From DASQBT01 sp963782495 (GTDB taxonomy: Bacteria > Pseudomonadota > Gammaproteobacteria > Burkholderiales > Thiobacillaceae), in assembly GCA_963782495.1 (NCBI GenBank), contig CAWAJU010000003.1:248001-312000 (forward strand): a stretch of DNA of 64,000 bases, in the 5' to 3' direction. The notes under the pieces are model-generated. The model was not told the origin of the DNA. It did no database searches and was given only the letters and a program-made list of their open reading frames with translations. The translations under genes were made by a program, and so were the position numbers. Below, piece after piece: positions 50,680 to 59,941 of this stretch (positions are counted from its first letter, which is position 1; the number at the start of each line of letters is the position of its first letter).

Positions 50680-51137
50680 CTACTCACTTGCGGTAGCAAA
50701 CCTGCTGCTTCTGGTTGCGGCCGCACTTGCGCGCTGAACGATGGCGTCGTTCGCGTTAGCCTGTGCCGCAATGCCACCTGAGGCATTGCAACGACGGCCG
50801 TCACTTCAAGACTTGGCTTGCTGGAGCAGCTTAGCCCGCCTCGCGGCGCCGATTGTTGCGGCGCAAACAACATCCTATTCCAGCGGCAATTCAGCGAAAC
50901 GCGGATTCTATACGCGGTCGGGCATGCCGTCGATGCCGGGTGCAAAGGAAGATAGCGGAGCACGAATCGTTCATACGTTCGCCATCGGGTGTCGCTCGTT
51001 CGTCAATTCGGCAAGAAGAGCAAAAAGGCATAGGGCGGAAGCCGCCGTGCGCCGTGGAATTGCGCCCTGATCGCAAAGTCCGTCGGTACGGCACAGATGT
51101 TGCTGATTCAAGATCATCTTCACGCTCATCGTGTGTC
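50680..51137. other. Intergenic stretch, no gene seen
   Basis: About 460 bases upstream of the next gene. Overlapping frames exist on both strands but have no family features or start signals. Promoter elements for tRNA-Ser and the right-hand gene are expected here; none is clear. Confidence 0.45.
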
Positions 51138-52643
51138 ATGCCTGAACTTTTCGAAATGCTCAAGTACATTGCCCGCCGGCGATCAGCATCCGGCAGGAAA
51201 GGGCAGAAGTCTCCTCGACCGTCACCCCGAACCCAGCCCGGTGACCCCAAGCCGTCTGACTATGATGCCCACCATGCGGTGGTGGAGGGGCTGGAGAGAT
51301 TCAATGGGGCACTTCAAGCGGCATCCGTGGAGCATATCAATGGGTTGCGCGCGCTGGAGCTGGAAGGTCTGCCCTTGCAGAGCAGAATCATCGACCAATA
51401 CCTGCGCAACCAGGAGACGCTCAAACTGGCGCGGCAGGTCTTGTGGCGCGAATGTCATATGTTCTGGTCGCAACTGGCCCTGGCTTATGTGAATTTGCTC
51501 AAGCAGGCGGTCAAGGGACCCGCCAAGCACACACTCAATTCCTGGTTGCCGCTCATCGCGGCGAAAAGTATTCGCTATACCGCGCTAAGCTTCCGATGGA
51601 GCTATCACCAGGGAGACATGCCCAGCGTGTTTGGCTGGCGTAGGCTGAACAAGATCTACCGGCTTGTCGAACGGGCCCAGGTGGCTGAGGTCGAGATCGA
51701 GGAGCATGGCCAGCTTACCAGTTGCGCGCGCGAATACAGCTTGGCGTTGTTGATGGATCTGGCCAATCCGGCAGGATTGAAGCCGCGCGAGATCGAGCTT
51801 TCGGCGAGCATTCTGGAGGCTCTTCCCGCGCTGCCCTTGCCCTCCATGCGCCTGGTCAAGAAGCAACATACGCACGCGGTAGACTTGGCTACCGGCCAAG
51901 GGGCATTCAAATTGGATCAAAGTTGGGTGCCGGGCAAGCGCTTGCGCTATCTTGACATTGGCTGCCTCCATGCTCAGATCGAACAGGCAGCAGCTGCCTT
52001 GGTTAGTGATCATGCGCGCCACTTCTGCCGGCAATTGGCCAGCATAATCGAACGGGGTGGCGTACGTCGCAGCCATCCCAGGAACGGAGCCGGCGGGCAC
52101 TACTGGGTGGCGGTAGGCATGGAGGCGATACTCGCCATTCTGGATCCGCAAGAACCGGGTGCCGACAAGCCCCCGCTTGAACCTTGGCTGTCCAAGGACG
52201 AGAGTCCGGAAGGGGTAGGTTTTGAGGCTGAGCATCGTGGAGCCCTGTTGCCGGGCGAACTGTTGCTGGTAAGCGCAGAACCACAGAACAACAACTGGCA
52301 GCTTATGGCGGTACGTTGGAGCCGCAGCCAAAACGGCGCGCTTCTGGTGGGTGCTCAATGCCTGAGCCGGCATCCGCTGGGGGTGCGCTGTGTCTTGCCG
52401 GATCAGCCTGGCAATTCCGCAACATCCCTGGTGTTCATGCCCTTGCTGGATACCCGTGAAGGGGTCAGTAACCTGATGTTGCCCAAGTCAGCGTTTCGCC
52501 GGGGCCTGGAACTGAAGCTTCGTGGAGGGAAATTGAACTACCGCCTGCAACTGGGCGCGCCGGTTGAAGACCATGGGGATTGGGTACGCTCCGGGCTTGA
52601 AGTATTGTCCCGCGAGCCTGGGGGAAAAGCGGCTTCGGGCTGA
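51138..52643 (+). CDS. Large conserved protein with PilZ-like C-terminus, tentative
   Basis: A 501-residue soluble protein from ATG 51138, not the earlier in-frame codon at 50853. The N-terminus is basic and disordered. The centre is helical (LRNQETLKLARQVLWRECHM). The last third is beta-rich and contains NNWQLMAVRWSRSQNGALLV and GVRCVLPDQPGN, as in betaproteobacterial proteins with a degenerate PilZ domain that bind cyclic-di-GMP. The canonical RxxxR motif is not evident. The role is unproven. Confidence 0.65.
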   Translation: MPELFEMLKYIARRRSASGRKGQKSPRPSPRTQPGDPKPSDYDAHHAVVEGLERFNGALQAASVEHINGLRALELEGLPLQSRIIDQYLRNQETLKLARQVLWRECHMFWSQLALAYVNLLKQAVKGPAKHTLNSWLPLIAAKSIRYTALSFRWSYHQGDMPSVFGWRRLNKIYRLVERAQVAEVEIEEHGQLTSCAREYSLALLMDLANPAGLKPREIELSASILEALPALPLPSMRLVKKQHTHAVDLATGQGAFKLDQSWVPGKRLRYLDIGCLHAQIEQAAAALVSDHARHFCRQLASIIERGGVRRSHPRNGAGGHYWVAVGMEAILAILDPQEPGADKPPLEPWLSKDESPEGVGFEAEHRGALLPGELLLVSAEPQNNNWQLMAVRWSRSQNGALLVGAQCLSRHPLGVRCVLPDQPGNSATSLVFMPLLDTREGVSNLMLPKSAFRRGLELKLRGGKLNYRLQLGAPVEDHGDWVRSGLEVLSREPGGKAASG

Positions 52644-52649
52644 CACTCA

Positions 52650-53201
52650 CTACTGGTTCGTCGAACGGATGTCGTCAAAGTGAAAGTCAAAACGGCCCTT
52701 GGCTCGGTCGCCGAAATACAACTCCAACGTGGCCCTGATGGTACGAAAAGCCAACTGGTTCCAAGGTATCTCCTGTTCGCTAAAGAGCCTCGCCTCGAGG
52801 CTTTCGTCGCCCGGTTTGAAGTCAAGATCAAGCAATCTGGCACGGAACATGAGGTACACCTGATTGATGTGGGGGAGATTGAACAGGGTATAGAGCCGGC
52901 CCATTTCAATGTGTGCACCGGCTTCCTCACGGGTCTCTCGGGCAGCTCCTTCGGCCGTCGTTTCACCGTTTTCCATGAAACCCGCCGGCAATGTCCACAG
53001 GCCATAGCGGGGTTCGATGGCGCGCCGGCAAAGCAGGATCTTGTCATCCCATTCCGGGATGCAACCCACCACCATCTTCGGGTTTTGATAGTGGATCTTG
53101 CCGCAGACAGTGCATACGTGACGTAGATAGCTGTCCCCAGGGGGAATGTGAAGACTGAGCGCTTCACCGCATTGACTGCAATACTTCATGGCGGCTTTCA
53201 T
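52650..53201 (-). CDS. NUDIX hydrolase with N-terminal zinc ribbon
   Basis: This 183-residue protein begins with a four-Cys zinc ribbon (CSQCG, CTVCG). The Nudix box GFMENGETTAEGAARETREE and AG follow, with the catalytic glutamates present. The zinc ribbon plus Nudix arrangement is that of the NADH/ADP-ribose pyrophosphatase branch (NudC-like), here shorter. It would hydrolyse a nucleoside diphosphate derivative. It is convergent with the gene to its left. Confidence 0.92.
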   Translation of the reverse strand: MKAAMKYCSQCGEALSLHIPPGDSYLRHVCTVCGKIHYQNPKMVVGCIPEWDDKILLCRRAIEPRYGLWTLPAGFMENGETTAEGAARETREEAGAHIEMGRLYTLFNLPHINQVYLMFRARLLDLDFKPGDESLEARLFSEQEIPWNQLAFRTIRATLELYFGDRAKGRFDFHFDDIRSTNQ

Positions 53202-53444
53202 CTTGAAGGCACAAAAGTAACAAAAAAGCGCCGGGCGTGCCAGCCTTGCGCCCGAGGAGTGAAGTAGAGAGCGTCAAGTTCCTCGGCGGTTTGCGCCGAT
53301 AGATGTTCTCCATTACTTGCTCTTCGGGCACTCCTCCTTCCGGGAGAGGAAATATCAAAATAACCAGCGTCGAGGCAATTCGCTTTCCCACGACATCAAC
53401 AGGGTTCGCACGACCCTGCTTCGTTTGCTACCATAGCGGCCTTA

Positions 53445-54698
53445 ATGGTTCCTGTCTGGGATATGAGCGATATTGCACCATCGCCGGAGAGCCTGGCCGA
53501 ACGGATCATGCGGCGCGATACCGGCCGCGATTCCCGCATGCTGGCGATGAAGTACCGCAAGATGGCCGAGAGCCTCTTTGTGTTTCTGCGCGGGACCTGT
53601 CATCTCTTTTATGACGCCTTGCCGGATGTTCCTGTACTGGACAGCGCACCGCTTGCCTGGGCGTGCGGTGACTTGCATCTGGAAAATTTTGGCAGCTACA
53701 AGGGAGAGGACCGGCAGGTCCACTTCGACATCAACGATTTCGACGTAGCGGTGCTCGCGCCCTGTACCTGGGATCTGGCGCGGCTTCTGAGCAGCATTCT
53801 GTGCTGTGCCGATACGCTGGGCGCGGCGCCAGCGGATGCACTGGACGCATGCAGGGCGACGCTGATGGGCTATCGTAACGCGTTGCTCAAGGGCGAGCCG
53901 CTCTGGATAGAGCGTGAAACCACGACTGGCCTGATATTCGAACTGCTCGACCACTTGCGCAAACGCACGCGCACCGACTTCCTCGACAAGCACACAGAGC
54001 GGCATGCTGACCAGCGCCGCATCAGAATCGACAACCTCAAGGCGATGGCGGCAACCGATGCGCAGCGAAGCATGGTCGCAACGTTCATGCAAGACTTTGC
54101 CGCCCGACAGCCGAGCCCGGAGTTCTTCCGCATGGTCGACGTTGCGCGGCGTATTGCGGGCACCGGAAGCCTGGGGGTGGAGCGCTACGCGGTGCTGATC
54201 GAGGGCAAGGGATCGCCCGACGGCTGTCACCTTATTGATATCAAGCAGGCCAGGTACTCGCCGCTCGTTCTCCAACTCAAGCGCCGCAACATCACACAAG
54301 CGGAGACGGGCGATGAAGCCAGCAGGGTGGTCGAGGTGCAACGACGCATGCAGGCCGCCAGCGACGCTTTCCTGCAGCCGGTGATGCTGGAAAACAGGCC
54401 CTTTGTTCTCAGGGAGCTACAGCCTGAGGACGATCGTGTTGACGTCGCCGCCTGGGGCGGAAAGAGCAAGCGTCTCGACGAACTTACCCGGACCATGGGT
54501 GGGATCCTCGCCTGGGATCAATTGCGGGCGGCGGGACAGCGTGGCGCGGCCGAAGTGGAGGCGCTCAAGTCCTTCGCCGAGGGTATGAGCTGGTCGAATG
54601 AACTTCTCGACGTGGCACGTGCCATGCGTGATATCACGCAAAGACAATGGCAGGCATTCAAGCTCGCCCTCCAGGAACGCCTGTTGGGAAACTTCTGA
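53445..54698 (+). CDS. DUF2252 family protein
   Basis: This 417-residue protein has MKYRKMAESLFVFLRGTCHL, WACGDLHLENFGSY and DINDFDVAVLAPCTWDLARL, the DUF2252 signature. GDLHxENFG with DxNDFD resembles the catalytic and metal loops of aminoglycoside/choline kinase-like folds, so a small-molecule kinase is plausible. The actual substrate is unknown. ATG 53445 may be preceded by a weak site; ATG 53463 is an alternative. Confidence 0.88.
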   Translation: MVPVWDMSDIAPSPESLAERIMRRDTGRDSRMLAMKYRKMAESLFVFLRGTCHLFYDALPDVPVLDSAPLAWACGDLHLENFGSYKGEDRQVHFDINDFDVAVLAPCTWDLARLLSSILCCADTLGAAPADALDACRATLMGYRNALLKGEPLWIERETTTGLIFELLDHLRKRTRTDFLDKHTERHADQRRIRIDNLKAMAATDAQRSMVATFMQDFAARQPSPEFFRMVDVARRIAGTGSLGVERYAVLIEGKGSPDGCHLIDIKQARYSPLVLQLKRRNITQAETGDEASRVVEVQRRMQAASDAFLQPVMLENRPFVLRELQPEDDRVDVAAWGGKSKRLDELTRTMGGILAWDQLRAAGQRGAAEVEALKSFAEGMSWSNELLDVARAMRDITQRQWQAFKLALQERLLGNF

Positions 54699-54713
54699 TC
54701 GGAGTTTGCGGAT

Positions 54714-56453
54714 TCAGTCGGGCTGCAGATTTACCAGAACGGTGGCCGACTTGACGGCATCGTCCACACTCCAGTTGGTCTGCGCCAAGGATGGAAAGGC
54801 GACATTGCCGGTCCGGCCCAACACCGCAAGCGCGGGGTCTTTGGTGCGGGCCAGCAGCAGATTCACACCCTGTTCGGCAAGGTATTGAGCCAATTCTGCG
54901 AGCGCTTCGATGCTCGTACCGTCCAGATCCGGCGATTCTTCCAGGCTCAGGATCAGGGTCTGCACTTGCGACCGGCCGCGCGACTCGATTTGTTGCCGGA
55001 TCAGCGCCAGCATCCGGTCGGCATTGGCAAAGAACAGCGGCGCCTCGGGTCGCATGATAAGCAGGCCCGGAATCTCGCGCGCTTCTGGATGGGCGGCCAC
55101 GCTGACGAAATCGTGGCCTTGTCCCAAACGGCCCAGCACCGAGACCTTGGGCTCGGAAAGGTCGCGCAGGGTCATCAGCAGGCTGACGCCGACGGCCGCC
55201 AGCAGGCCATCAAGGATGCCCAACAGCAGCACTGCCGCCACCGCGGCCAGGACGACCAGCCGGTCTCGTTGCCAATGGAAGTAGATGCGCAGGCCAGCCA
55301 GGTTCAGGGTGTGGCTGACCGCGTTGATGACGATGGCGGCCAGCACCGGTTCAGGTGTGAGCGCTACAAAGGGCAGCAGGGTCATCACGGCGGCAAGGAC
55401 CACCAACGCGCCAGCCCAGGCGGCGCGCCGCGACTGCGCCCCGGCGGCCTCATTGGCCGAGGTGGCCGAATAACCGGCGCCCACCGGCATGCCCTGCAGC
55501 AGGCCGGAAACCAGATTGGCCAGTCCCAGGGCCGCCAACTCGCGATTGGCTGAAAAGCGGTCGCCGTGCTTCAGGGCAAAGCTGCGTATGCTGCTATAGG
55601 ATTCGGCGTACAGTACAAATAGCAAGGCAAACGCCAGTTCCCCCAGGCGCAGCCATTCGCGTTGCGCCAGATCAGGCAGGCCGGGGGCCTGAAGCTGCAA
55701 GCTGATCTTACCCACCAGACCCACGCCGTAGTGGTCCAGTCCCCATAGTTGGCCGGCGGCGATGCCTAATACGATGACGAGCAGGCTGGCCGGAATGCGC
55801 TGGTAAGGGCGCAGGGCAAACAACACCGCCAGCGCGGCGAGTCCGGTGGCGAGTCCAGCCGGATTCCACTGCGTCAGCCGTTCAGACAGCTCGAAGACAA
55901 AAGGCAGAACATAATCGCTATGCGGATGTACGCCGACCATCTTGGGCAGCTGCTTGAGAATGATGACCAAGGCAAGGCCAAACGAAAAGCCGCGCAGCAC
56001 CGGCTTGGCAATGAAGCTGGACAGGCCGCCCAGGCGCGCGATGCTTGCCGCGACGAAAAAGCCGCCGGTCAGCACGATCAGCCCCATGGCCAGGGCGAGT
56101 CTGTGACTCGCTTCGCCAGGGACGAATGACGCAGTAGCGGCGGCCAGCACGGCTGCGGAGGATGAGGTGGCCGACACGACCGCAAACCGGCTCTGGCCTA
56201 TCAAGCCATAACAGCCGAGCCCGGCGAGCAGGGCCATTACGCCATATTGTGGCGGCAGGCCGGCGATGCCTGAATAGGCCACCGCCTCGGGAATCAGCAG
56301 TCCGGCGATGGACAGACCGGCAATCAGATCCGCAAGCAGCGCATATCGGTCGATGCGAGGAACTGCTTGATTCACCTCAGGCACCGCGATCCAGACGCAG
56401 GCAGATGAGGAGCGAAGGTTCTGGCCAGTGCATTTGTTCAAGCCCAGCGGCAT
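54714..56453 (-). CDS. SulP-family anion transporter with STAS domain
   Basis: This protein of up to 579 residues has about a dozen membrane segments, the SulP entry motif AGLSIAGLLIPEAVAYSGIA and GLPPQYG. A C-terminal cytoplasmic STAS domain (SLEESPDLDGTSIEALAEL) follows. It would import sulfate, bicarbonate or another anion. The first 26 residues look atypical; a GTG at 56375 may be the real start. Neither a carbonic anhydrase nor sulfur genes neighbour it. Confidence 0.92.
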   Translation of the reverse strand: MPLGLNKCTGQNLRSSSACVWIAVPEVNQAVPRIDRYALLADLIAGLSIAGLLIPEAVAYSGIAGLPPQYGVMALLAGLGCYGLIGQSRFAVVSATSSSAAVLAAATASFVPGEASHRLALAMGLIVLTGGFFVAASIARLGGLSSFIAKPVLRGFSFGLALVIILKQLPKMVGVHPHSDYVLPFVFELSERLTQWNPAGLATGLAALAVLFALRPYQRIPASLLVIVLGIAAGQLWGLDHYGVGLVGKISLQLQAPGLPDLAQREWLRLGELAFALLFVLYAESYSSIRSFALKHGDRFSANRELAALGLANLVSGLLQGMPVGAGYSATSANEAAGAQSRRAAWAGALVVLAAVMTLLPFVALTPEPVLAAIVINAVSHTLNLAGLRIYFHWQRDRLVVLAAVAAVLLLGILDGLLAAVGVSLLMTLRDLSEPKVSVLGRLGQGHDFVSVAAHPEAREIPGLLIMRPEAPLFFANADRMLALIRQQIESRGRSQVQTLILSLEESPDLDGTSIEALAELAQYLAEQGVNLLLARTKDPALAVLGRTGNVAFPSLAQTNWSVDDAVKSATVLVNLQPD

Positions 56454-56541
56454 TGAAGATTGTCGAGGTTAGCTCAAGACCGCAGCAGAAGCCATGGCGG
56501 GCTTTCTCCGCGCCGGGCGAAAAACTAAAATGCTTTATAGT

Positions 56542-56557
56542 GGTCGTATCTACGACC
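56542..56557. promoter_or_regulatory. Short palindrome before the sensor kinase gene
   Basis: GGTCGTA - TC - TACGACC lies 24 bases before the kinase start (56581) and within a TTTATAG-containing AT-rich patch that may be its promoter. A dimeric regulator could bind here, possibly the NarL-type partner, although the NarL heptamer TACYYMT is not evident. Confidence 0.45.
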
Positions 56558-56580
56558 GTACCATTCGATTCACACACTCC

Positions 56581-57780
56581 ATGTCACAGGATACCCAACC
56601 CGTCGTGCAGCAGAAGGAACAGGGCCCGTACAAGCTGCCGGCTCTGAATGTCCTGTCGGAAATCGCCACGTCGCTCTCAACCGACGCAGACGTGGAGCAA
56701 CTCCTGGATCGCTTTCTTTCCACCATGATCCGTCTGGCCGGGGCGGAAGCTGGCGCGGTCAGGGTGATCACCATGGATGGCAAGGGTCTGCGCCTGATCG
56801 GTTCCATTGGTCTGCCCCAGGACGTGATGGACCGCGAGGCGGTCGTGCCGGTCGGCTGCGGCGCTTGCGGCCAGGCGATGAGCGACCGTCTGGTGCATAG
56901 CGGCCCCACCCGGCACGAATGCAAGGACAACGCCAACCTGGCATTTTTTGGCGAGCGCAGTCTGCGGGTGTTCGCCGTGCCGCTGCGCCACAAGGGGCAG
57001 TTGCTCGGGGTGTACAACCTGTTCATGCCGCTGGATGTGGAAGTTCCGGAAGAGGTGCAACTGCTGTTCTCGTCAATCAGCGAGCATCTGGGCATGGCCC
57101 TGGAAAACGCCCGCCTGACCCGGGAGAACATACGTATCACGCTGATGAGCGAGCGCCAGATGCTGGCAAATGAAATCCACGATTCGCTGGCGCAGACGTT
57201 GGCCTACATGAAAATGCGCCTGAAGATGCTGGAGTCCGCAGTCAGCCAGGGCGATGCCAAGCTCACCGACAAATTTCTGGTAGATGTGGACGAAGCGCTG
57301 GAATCCGCCTATTCGGGCCTGCGCGAACTCATTACCCAGTTCCGCCAAGGCATGGACTCGCGCGGCCTGGTCCCCGCATTGCACGACCTGCTTGGCGGGG
57401 TCGAGAAGAAGATCGAGGCACAGACCGAACTTATCAATCACACCCGCGACCTCAACCTCAGTCCGGATCAGGAGGCGCAGATCTACCGCATCGCACAGGA
57501 AGCGCTGGCCAACATCTGCAAGCATTCATATGCGCGCAACGTCCTGGTCAGGCTGGACGAGAATGAACAGAATTACACGGTGAGCGTGTGCGACGACGGC
57601 ATCGGTCTGTATGCGGCCGGCCACCGCGGCCCGGGAATGCACTTTGGCATGAACATCATGCACGAGCGCGCCACCAAGATCGGTGGCAAGGTGGAGATCA
57701 AGAGCCGGGTCGGCGGCGGCACGCGGGTGATACTGAATTTTCCCAAGCAACCGCTGCGTAAGGGTCAGGAACATGAGTGA
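56581..57780 (+). CDS. GAF-domain NarX-like histidine kinase, soluble
   Basis: This 399-residue kinase from ATG 56581 has a GAF domain at about 35-180, HisKA_3 with H200 (ANEIHDSLAQTLAYM) and a HATPase domain (EALANICKHSYARN, DDGIGL, HFGMNIMHERA). There is no membrane segment. Three cysteines in the GAF region (C93, C96 in GCGACGQ, C114 in HECKD) could bind an iron-sulfur cluster or sense redox. It overlaps its response-regulator gene by eight bases. The frame extends to 56494, but that start covers the palindrome. Confidence 0.92.
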   Translation: MSQDTQPVVQQKEQGPYKLPALNVLSEIATSLSTDADVEQLLDRFLSTMIRLAGAEAGAVRVITMDGKGLRLIGSIGLPQDVMDREAVVPVGCGACGQAMSDRLVHSGPTRHECKDNANLAFFGERSLRVFAVPLRHKGQLLGVYNLFMPLDVEVPEEVQLLFSSISEHLGMALENARLTRENIRITLMSERQMLANEIHDSLAQTLAYMKMRLKMLESAVSQGDAKLTDKFLVDVDEALESAYSGLRELITQFRQGMDSRGLVPALHDLLGGVEKKIEAQTELINHTRDLNLSPDQEAQIYRIAQEALANICKHSYARNVLVRLDENEQNYTVSVCDDGIGLYAAGHRGPGMHFGMNIMHERATKIGGKVEIKSRVGGGTRVILNFPKQPLRKGQEHE

Positions 57781-58432
57781 CAAGACCACCGTGGTCCTGG
57801 TCGACGACCACACCCTGTTTCGCAAGGGCCTGGCCGAGCTATTGGAAATGTCCGGCAGCATCGCCGTGGTCGGCATCACCGGGGACCAGCAGGAGGCGCG
57901 CCGGCTGCTGGTGGAACATCAGCCCGATGTGGTTCTGCTGGACCTGAACATGCGGCCCGATGACGGCGTCACCCTGATGGACAAGATGCGCGAGGAAGGC
58001 CTGTTCTTTGCCACCCTGATCCTGACCGTGAGCGAATCCGACGAGGACATGGCCGCTGCTTTGCGGGCCGGCGCCCAAGGCTATCTGCTAAAGAGCATGG
58101 AGCCGGCCGAAGTAGTGGACGCCATCCACCGGGCCGCCGAAGGCGAGACCGTCGTGGCCACACAGATGACTGCCAAGCTGGTCAATCTGCTGGATGCAAA
58201 AAAACATGGCAGCAAGAGCTCGCTCATCAATCAGCTCACCCAGCGCGAGAAGCAGATCCTCGCCTACCTGGCCAAGGGTGAGAGCAACAAGGCCATTGCG
58301 CGCGATCTTGGCATCAGCCACGACACGGTCAAGCTGCACGTTCGCAACATCCTCGCCAAACTCAAGCTCACCTCCCGGGTCGAAGCCGCGGTGTTTGCGG
58401 TCGAGCAGCGGCTCACGCCGCGCGAGAGTTAG
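57773..58432 (+). CDS. NarL-family response regulator
   Basis: This 219-residue regulator has a receiver domain with D57 (VVLLDLNMRPDDG), the usual acidic pair at residues 11-12, and K at about 107 (GYLLKSMEPAE). The LuxR/NarL helix-turn-helix follows (LTQREKQILAYLAKGESNKA, ISHDTVKLHVRNILAKL). It pairs with the overlapping kinase. Target genes, perhaps for nitrate or oxygen response, are not in view. Confidence 0.95.
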   Translation: MSDKTTVVLVDDHTLFRKGLAELLEMSGSIAVVGITGDQQEARRLLVEHQPDVVLLDLNMRPDDGVTLMDKMREEGLFFATLILTVSESDEDMAAALRAGAQGYLLKSMEPAEVVDAIHRAAEGETVVATQMTAKLVNLLDAKKHGSKSSLINQLTQREKQILAYLAKGESNKAIARDLGISHDTVKLHVRNILAKLKLTSRVEAAVFAVEQRLTPRES

Positions 58433-58434
58433 AC

Positions 58435-58552
58435 GGCGCAGCAACGTCATTGCGAGGAGTGCAACGACGAAGCAATCCAGTCAGGGTTTGCTTGTCTCTA
58501 ACTGGATTGCCACGGCGTTGCCGCGCTTCGCTCGCAATGACGTTGCTGCGCC
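58435..58552. repeat. Palindromic intergenic repeat, 118 bp
   Basis: Perfect 22-bp arms (58435-58456 and 58531-58552, beginning GGCGCAGCAACGTCATTGCG) enclose a second inverted pair GCAATCCAGT/ACTGGATTGC. It shares its core with the cluster at 8165-8327. Lying between convergent genes, it may end both transcripts. Confidence 0.85.
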
Positions 58553-58591
58553 GCCATGCAATGGCGTGCCAGAAGCATACGGAACCGACGA

Positions 58592-59317
58592 TCAGGCCGG
58601 ATGCCTGCTTCTGTCCAGGTGCAACTTGGCCAGGCAGAAGTGCACAAAGGCCAGCCCTGTGTAGACCGGCGCGAAGAAATTGAGCACCGGCACGTACTGC
58701 ACCAGTCCCAGCACGATGCCCAATCCCCACAGCTGCCCCTTGTTCTCATTGACGACGCGCTTGAGTTCGCTCTTGTCTGCATGCTCGGACAGGGCGTCGT
58801 AGCGGAACAGGCGCTGGTTGAGATAGCCGGCGGCGATCAAGGGCACGATTGCTGCCACCGGGCCGAGCAGCCAGAGCGGCAGGGTGACGATCCACAGTCC
58901 GACATAGACCAGCGTGGCAATGAATGCATTGGCAAGGCTGCCGACGATGCTCCCGCCCTTACGCCTTTCCAGTGCCTGGTAGTGGCTCAGGCTGACCTGC
59001 TTGAGCATCACCGGTACGGCGAAAATGGAAGTGAGCAGCAGGGCGCTGAACATGACCACGGGGACAAAGGCCAGCACGATCAGCAGCGCGTGCAGTCCGG
59101 CGGCCACCCAGGCGGGCTTGATGCCGGCGAGCCAGGTCTCGAGGTGAAGATCGGCAAGCAGCTGGGTCATCAGGCCGGTAATCGGAGTCCAAAACAGGAC
59201 TGCAAGGACGCCCCAGGCCACCAGGGACAGAAGCACCGGCCAGATCATCAGCCAGATCATGCGAAAGCTGAACAGGCTTTTGAACGCCTGGGCCAGCGCA
59301 TCAAAAATTTCGATCAT
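58592..59317 (-). CDS. EI24/CysZ-like membrane protein
   Basis: This 241-residue protein has about four long hydrophobic helices (LLSLVAWGVLAVLFW, LLIVLAFVPVVMFSALLLTS, LWIVTLPLWLLGPVAAIVPL, LWGLGIVLGLVQYVPVLNFF). The pattern NQRLFRYDALSEHADKSEL before the last helix is typical of EI24/CysZ-family proteins. CysZ imports sulfate; here the assignment is by family only. It is 13 bases downstream of mog on the same strand. Confidence 0.88.
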   Translation of the reverse strand: MIEIFDALAQAFKSLFSFRMIWLMIWPVLLSLVAWGVLAVLFWTPITGLMTQLLADLHLETWLAGIKPAWVAAGLHALLIVLAFVPVVMFSALLLTSIFAVPVMLKQVSLSHYQALERRKGGSIVGSLANAFIATLVYVGLWIVTLPLWLLGPVAAIVPLIAAGYLNQRLFRYDALSEHADKSELKRVVNENKGQLWGLGIVLGLVQYVPVLNFFAPVYTGLAFVHFCLAKLHLDRSRHPA

Positions 59318-59330
59318 GCGCCGACCTCAG

Positions 59331-59891
59331 CTAGACCCGTTGCCGGATGGCTGATTTGGGGCGGAAGGCTTCGACCCGGCCGGGGTTGGTCTCGATATAG
59401 GGTCCGCCGATCAGGTCGACGCAGTAGGGCACGGCAGGGAAGATGCCGTCCAGGGTCTCGCCTATGGCCTTGGGCTGGCCGGGCAAGTTGATGATCAGGC
59501 TGGAAGCCCTGGTCGCCGCCACCTGACGCGAGAGTATTGCGGTCGGCACGTATTTTTGGCTGACCGCGCGCATTGCTTCGCCGAAGCCGGGCAGCACCTT
59601 GTCCGCTACCGCCAGGGTGGCCTCCGGCGTCACGTCCCTAGGCGCCGGGCCGGTACCGCCGGTGGTCAGGATCAGGGCGCATTTTTCAAGGTCGGCCAGT
59701 TCCTTCAGCGACGATTCAATCAGCGGCTGCTCATCGGGGATCAGCCGGGTGAGATATTCCTTGGGATTGGCCACGACCCGATCGAGCCATTCCTGCAGCG
59801 CGGGGATGCCCTTGTCTTCGTACACGCCGCTGGAGGCCCTGTCGGATATGGAAACGAGCCCAATCCGAACAGGAACGAACTTGTAGTTCAT
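59331..59891 (-). CDS. mog: Molybdopterin adenylyltransferase
   Basis: This 186-residue MoaB/Mog protein has TTGGTGPAPRDVTPEAT, the molybdopterin-binding loop, and PGFGEAMRAVS. The length and the N-terminus (RIGLVSISDRASSGVYEDKG) match Mog rather than MoaB. It adenylates molybdopterin before Mo insertion. It probably forms an operon with the EI24/CysZ-like gene. Confidence 0.95.
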   Translation of the reverse strand: MNYKFVPVRIGLVSISDRASSGVYEDKGIPALQEWLDRVVANPKEYLTRLIPDEQPLIESSLKELADLEKCALILTTGGTGPAPRDVTPEATLAVADKVLPGFGEAMRAVSQKYVPTAILSRQVAATRASSLIINLPGQPKAIGETLDGIFPAVPYCVDLIGGPYIETNPGRVEAFRPKSAIRQRV

Positions 59892-59941
59892 GGCACAAAT
59901 ATACGTGTTGTAGTTATTTCTAAATTTATCAGAATAAGAGG

